DNA of 64,000 nt, taken from Lelliottia wanjuensis. Lineage in GTDB: Bacteria; Pseudomonadota; Gammaproteobacteria; Enterobacterales; Enterobacteriaceae. A program made the position numbers and the translations under genes. Below the pieces are notes generated by a model. It saw nothing but the letters and a program-made list of their open reading frames with translations, was not told where the DNA came from and did not search any database. Below, one piece after another: positions 63,299 through 64,000 of the stretch (the stretch's first letter is position 1; every line of letters starts with the position of its first letter). Location of the stretch: the NCBI RefSeq assembly GCF_030238365.1, contig NZ_JASSOT010000062.1, forward strand, positions 62,001 through 126,000. Direction: 5' to 3'.

Positions 63299-64000
63299 GC
63301 GTTCGTCCTCTCTGCGATACGCAGCACTGAACTACGGGCACGTGGATTCTCTGCCACCTCTTCTTCGCCCGGCATCAACTTGCCTAATACTCGCAACTGA
63401 CGGCCGCCCAGCTTCCTGAGTTGTTCTTCCGTCATCGGCAGCCCAGCTGGCACTTGAGGACCGCGGCTTTGCTCACGCATAAAGCGCTTCACAATACGGT
63501 CTTCCAGCGAGTGGAAGCTGATGATGGATAACCGCCCACCTGGGGCCAGCACGCCGAGCGAGCTTTTTAGCGCCTGCTCTATCTCCTCCAGTTCACTGTT
63601 CACCCAGATGCGCACCGCCTGGAAGGTACGGGTCGCGGGATGTTTGAATTTGTCTTTGACCGGCGTTGCCGCGGTCACGACCTCTGCCAGCTCTTTGGTG
63701 CGGGTCATCGGTTCAATGCGATTACGCTCCACGATGCCGCGGGCAATACGTTTGCCGAAACGCTCTTCGCCGAAGGTTTTGATCACCCAGGCAATGTCGG
63801 CTTCGTCAGCGGTTTGCAGCCATTCGGCAGCAGACTGGCCGCGGGTCGGGTCCATACGCATGTCCAGCGGACCGTCGCGCATAAAGGAAAAACCGCGCTC
63901 TGCGTCATCAAGCTGGGGTGAAGAGACGCCAAGATCGAGAAGGATTCCGTCGATCTTGCCCGTCAGGCCGCGCTCGGCGACATAATCCGCCAGCGCAGAG
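63295..64000 (-). CDS. rsmH: 16S rRNA (cytosine1402-N4)-methyltransferase, C-terminal part
   Basis: RsmH methylates N4 of C1402 in 16S rRNA. The gene runs off the window. The 234 codons present correspond to roughly three quarters of the usual 313-residue protein. The frame continues past the internal ATG at 63882 to the edge (upstream residues include [20 protein letters not shown]). Visible motifs include [50 protein letters not shown] and the C-terminal [15 protein letters not shown]. It is normally second in the dcw cluster after mraZ. Confidence 0.97.
   Translation of the reverse strand, partial: SALADYVAERGLTGKIDGILLDLGVSSPQLDDAERGFSFMRDGPLDMRMDPTRGQSAAEWLQTADEADIAWVIKTFGEERFGKRIARGIVERNRIEPMTRTKELAEVVTAATPVKDKFKHPATRTFQAVRIWVNSELEEIEQALKSSLGVLAPGGRLSIISFHSLEDRIVKRFMREQSRGPQVPAGLPMTEEQLRKLGGRQLRVLGKLMPGEEEVAENPRARSSVLRIAERTNA

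Overview
The window is chromosomal DNA from a member of the Enterobacteriaceae. Gene order and protein sequences follow the Escherichia coli region from gluQ through the dcw cell-wall/division cluster, read in the opposite direction. Protein divergence, REP and ERIC repeats, a DUF3300-DUF2950 pair and a xyloside-type cassette point, by impression only, to the Enterobacter/Lelliottia/Leclercia group rather than E. coli. No rRNA, tRNA, CRISPR array, integrase or insertion sequence was seen.

Layout. 1-4.8 kb: end of gluQ, an ERIC element, pcnB (with an AUU start codon), folK, and the pantothenate genes panB-panC-panD. 4.8-9.8 kb: yadE, yadI, the yadGH ABC exporter, carbonic anhydrase can, and hpt. 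9.9-16.7 kb: glucose dehydrogenase gcd (sharing a CRP site with hpt), copper oxidase cueO (with a clear CueR-type promoter), yacC, and the spermidine genes speE-speD, then yacL. 16.8-22.7 kb: aconitase acnB, an unusually long (about 0.9 kb) intergenic region, then yacH (DUF3300) with a DUF2950 gene. 22.7-29.9 kb: the pyruvate dehydrogenase operon pdhR-aceE-aceF-lpd on the minus strand, with a perfect PdhR operator. 30.3-36.7 kb: aroP, an inserted GPH-transporter plus GH43-glycosidase pair, ampE-ampD, and nadC. 36.8-39.9 kb: type IV pilin genes ppdD-hofB-hofC behind a CRP-S-like site. 39.9-43.2 kb: guaC, coaE-zapD-yacG, mutT. 43.2-64 kb: on the minus strand, the dcw cluster from rsmH (cut by the window edge) through ftsL-ftsI-murE-murF-mraY-murD-ftsW-murG-murC-ddlB-ftsQ-ftsA-ftsZ to lpxC, followed by secM-secA.

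Most of the window is conserved housekeeping: peptidoglycan precursor synthesis and division, protein export, central carbon entry into the TCA cycle, and cofactor biosynthesis (pantothenate, folate, NAD, CoA). Accessory content is limited to the GPH/GH43 cassette, the DUF2950 gene, dispersed repeats and the acnB-yacH intergenic region.

The most interesting stretch is that intergenic region (19668-20175). It carries two diverged copies of one sequence in the same orientation. A strong terminator faces outward at each end. A 39-codon hydrophobic small ORF with a good ribosome binding site lies behind a strongly structured leader. An RNA made from the minus strand over the first copy would pair with the leader of the small ORF. 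This is the layout of a type I toxin-antitoxin locus of the zor/orz or shoB/ohsC kind. It is an inference from sequence, not a recognised family.
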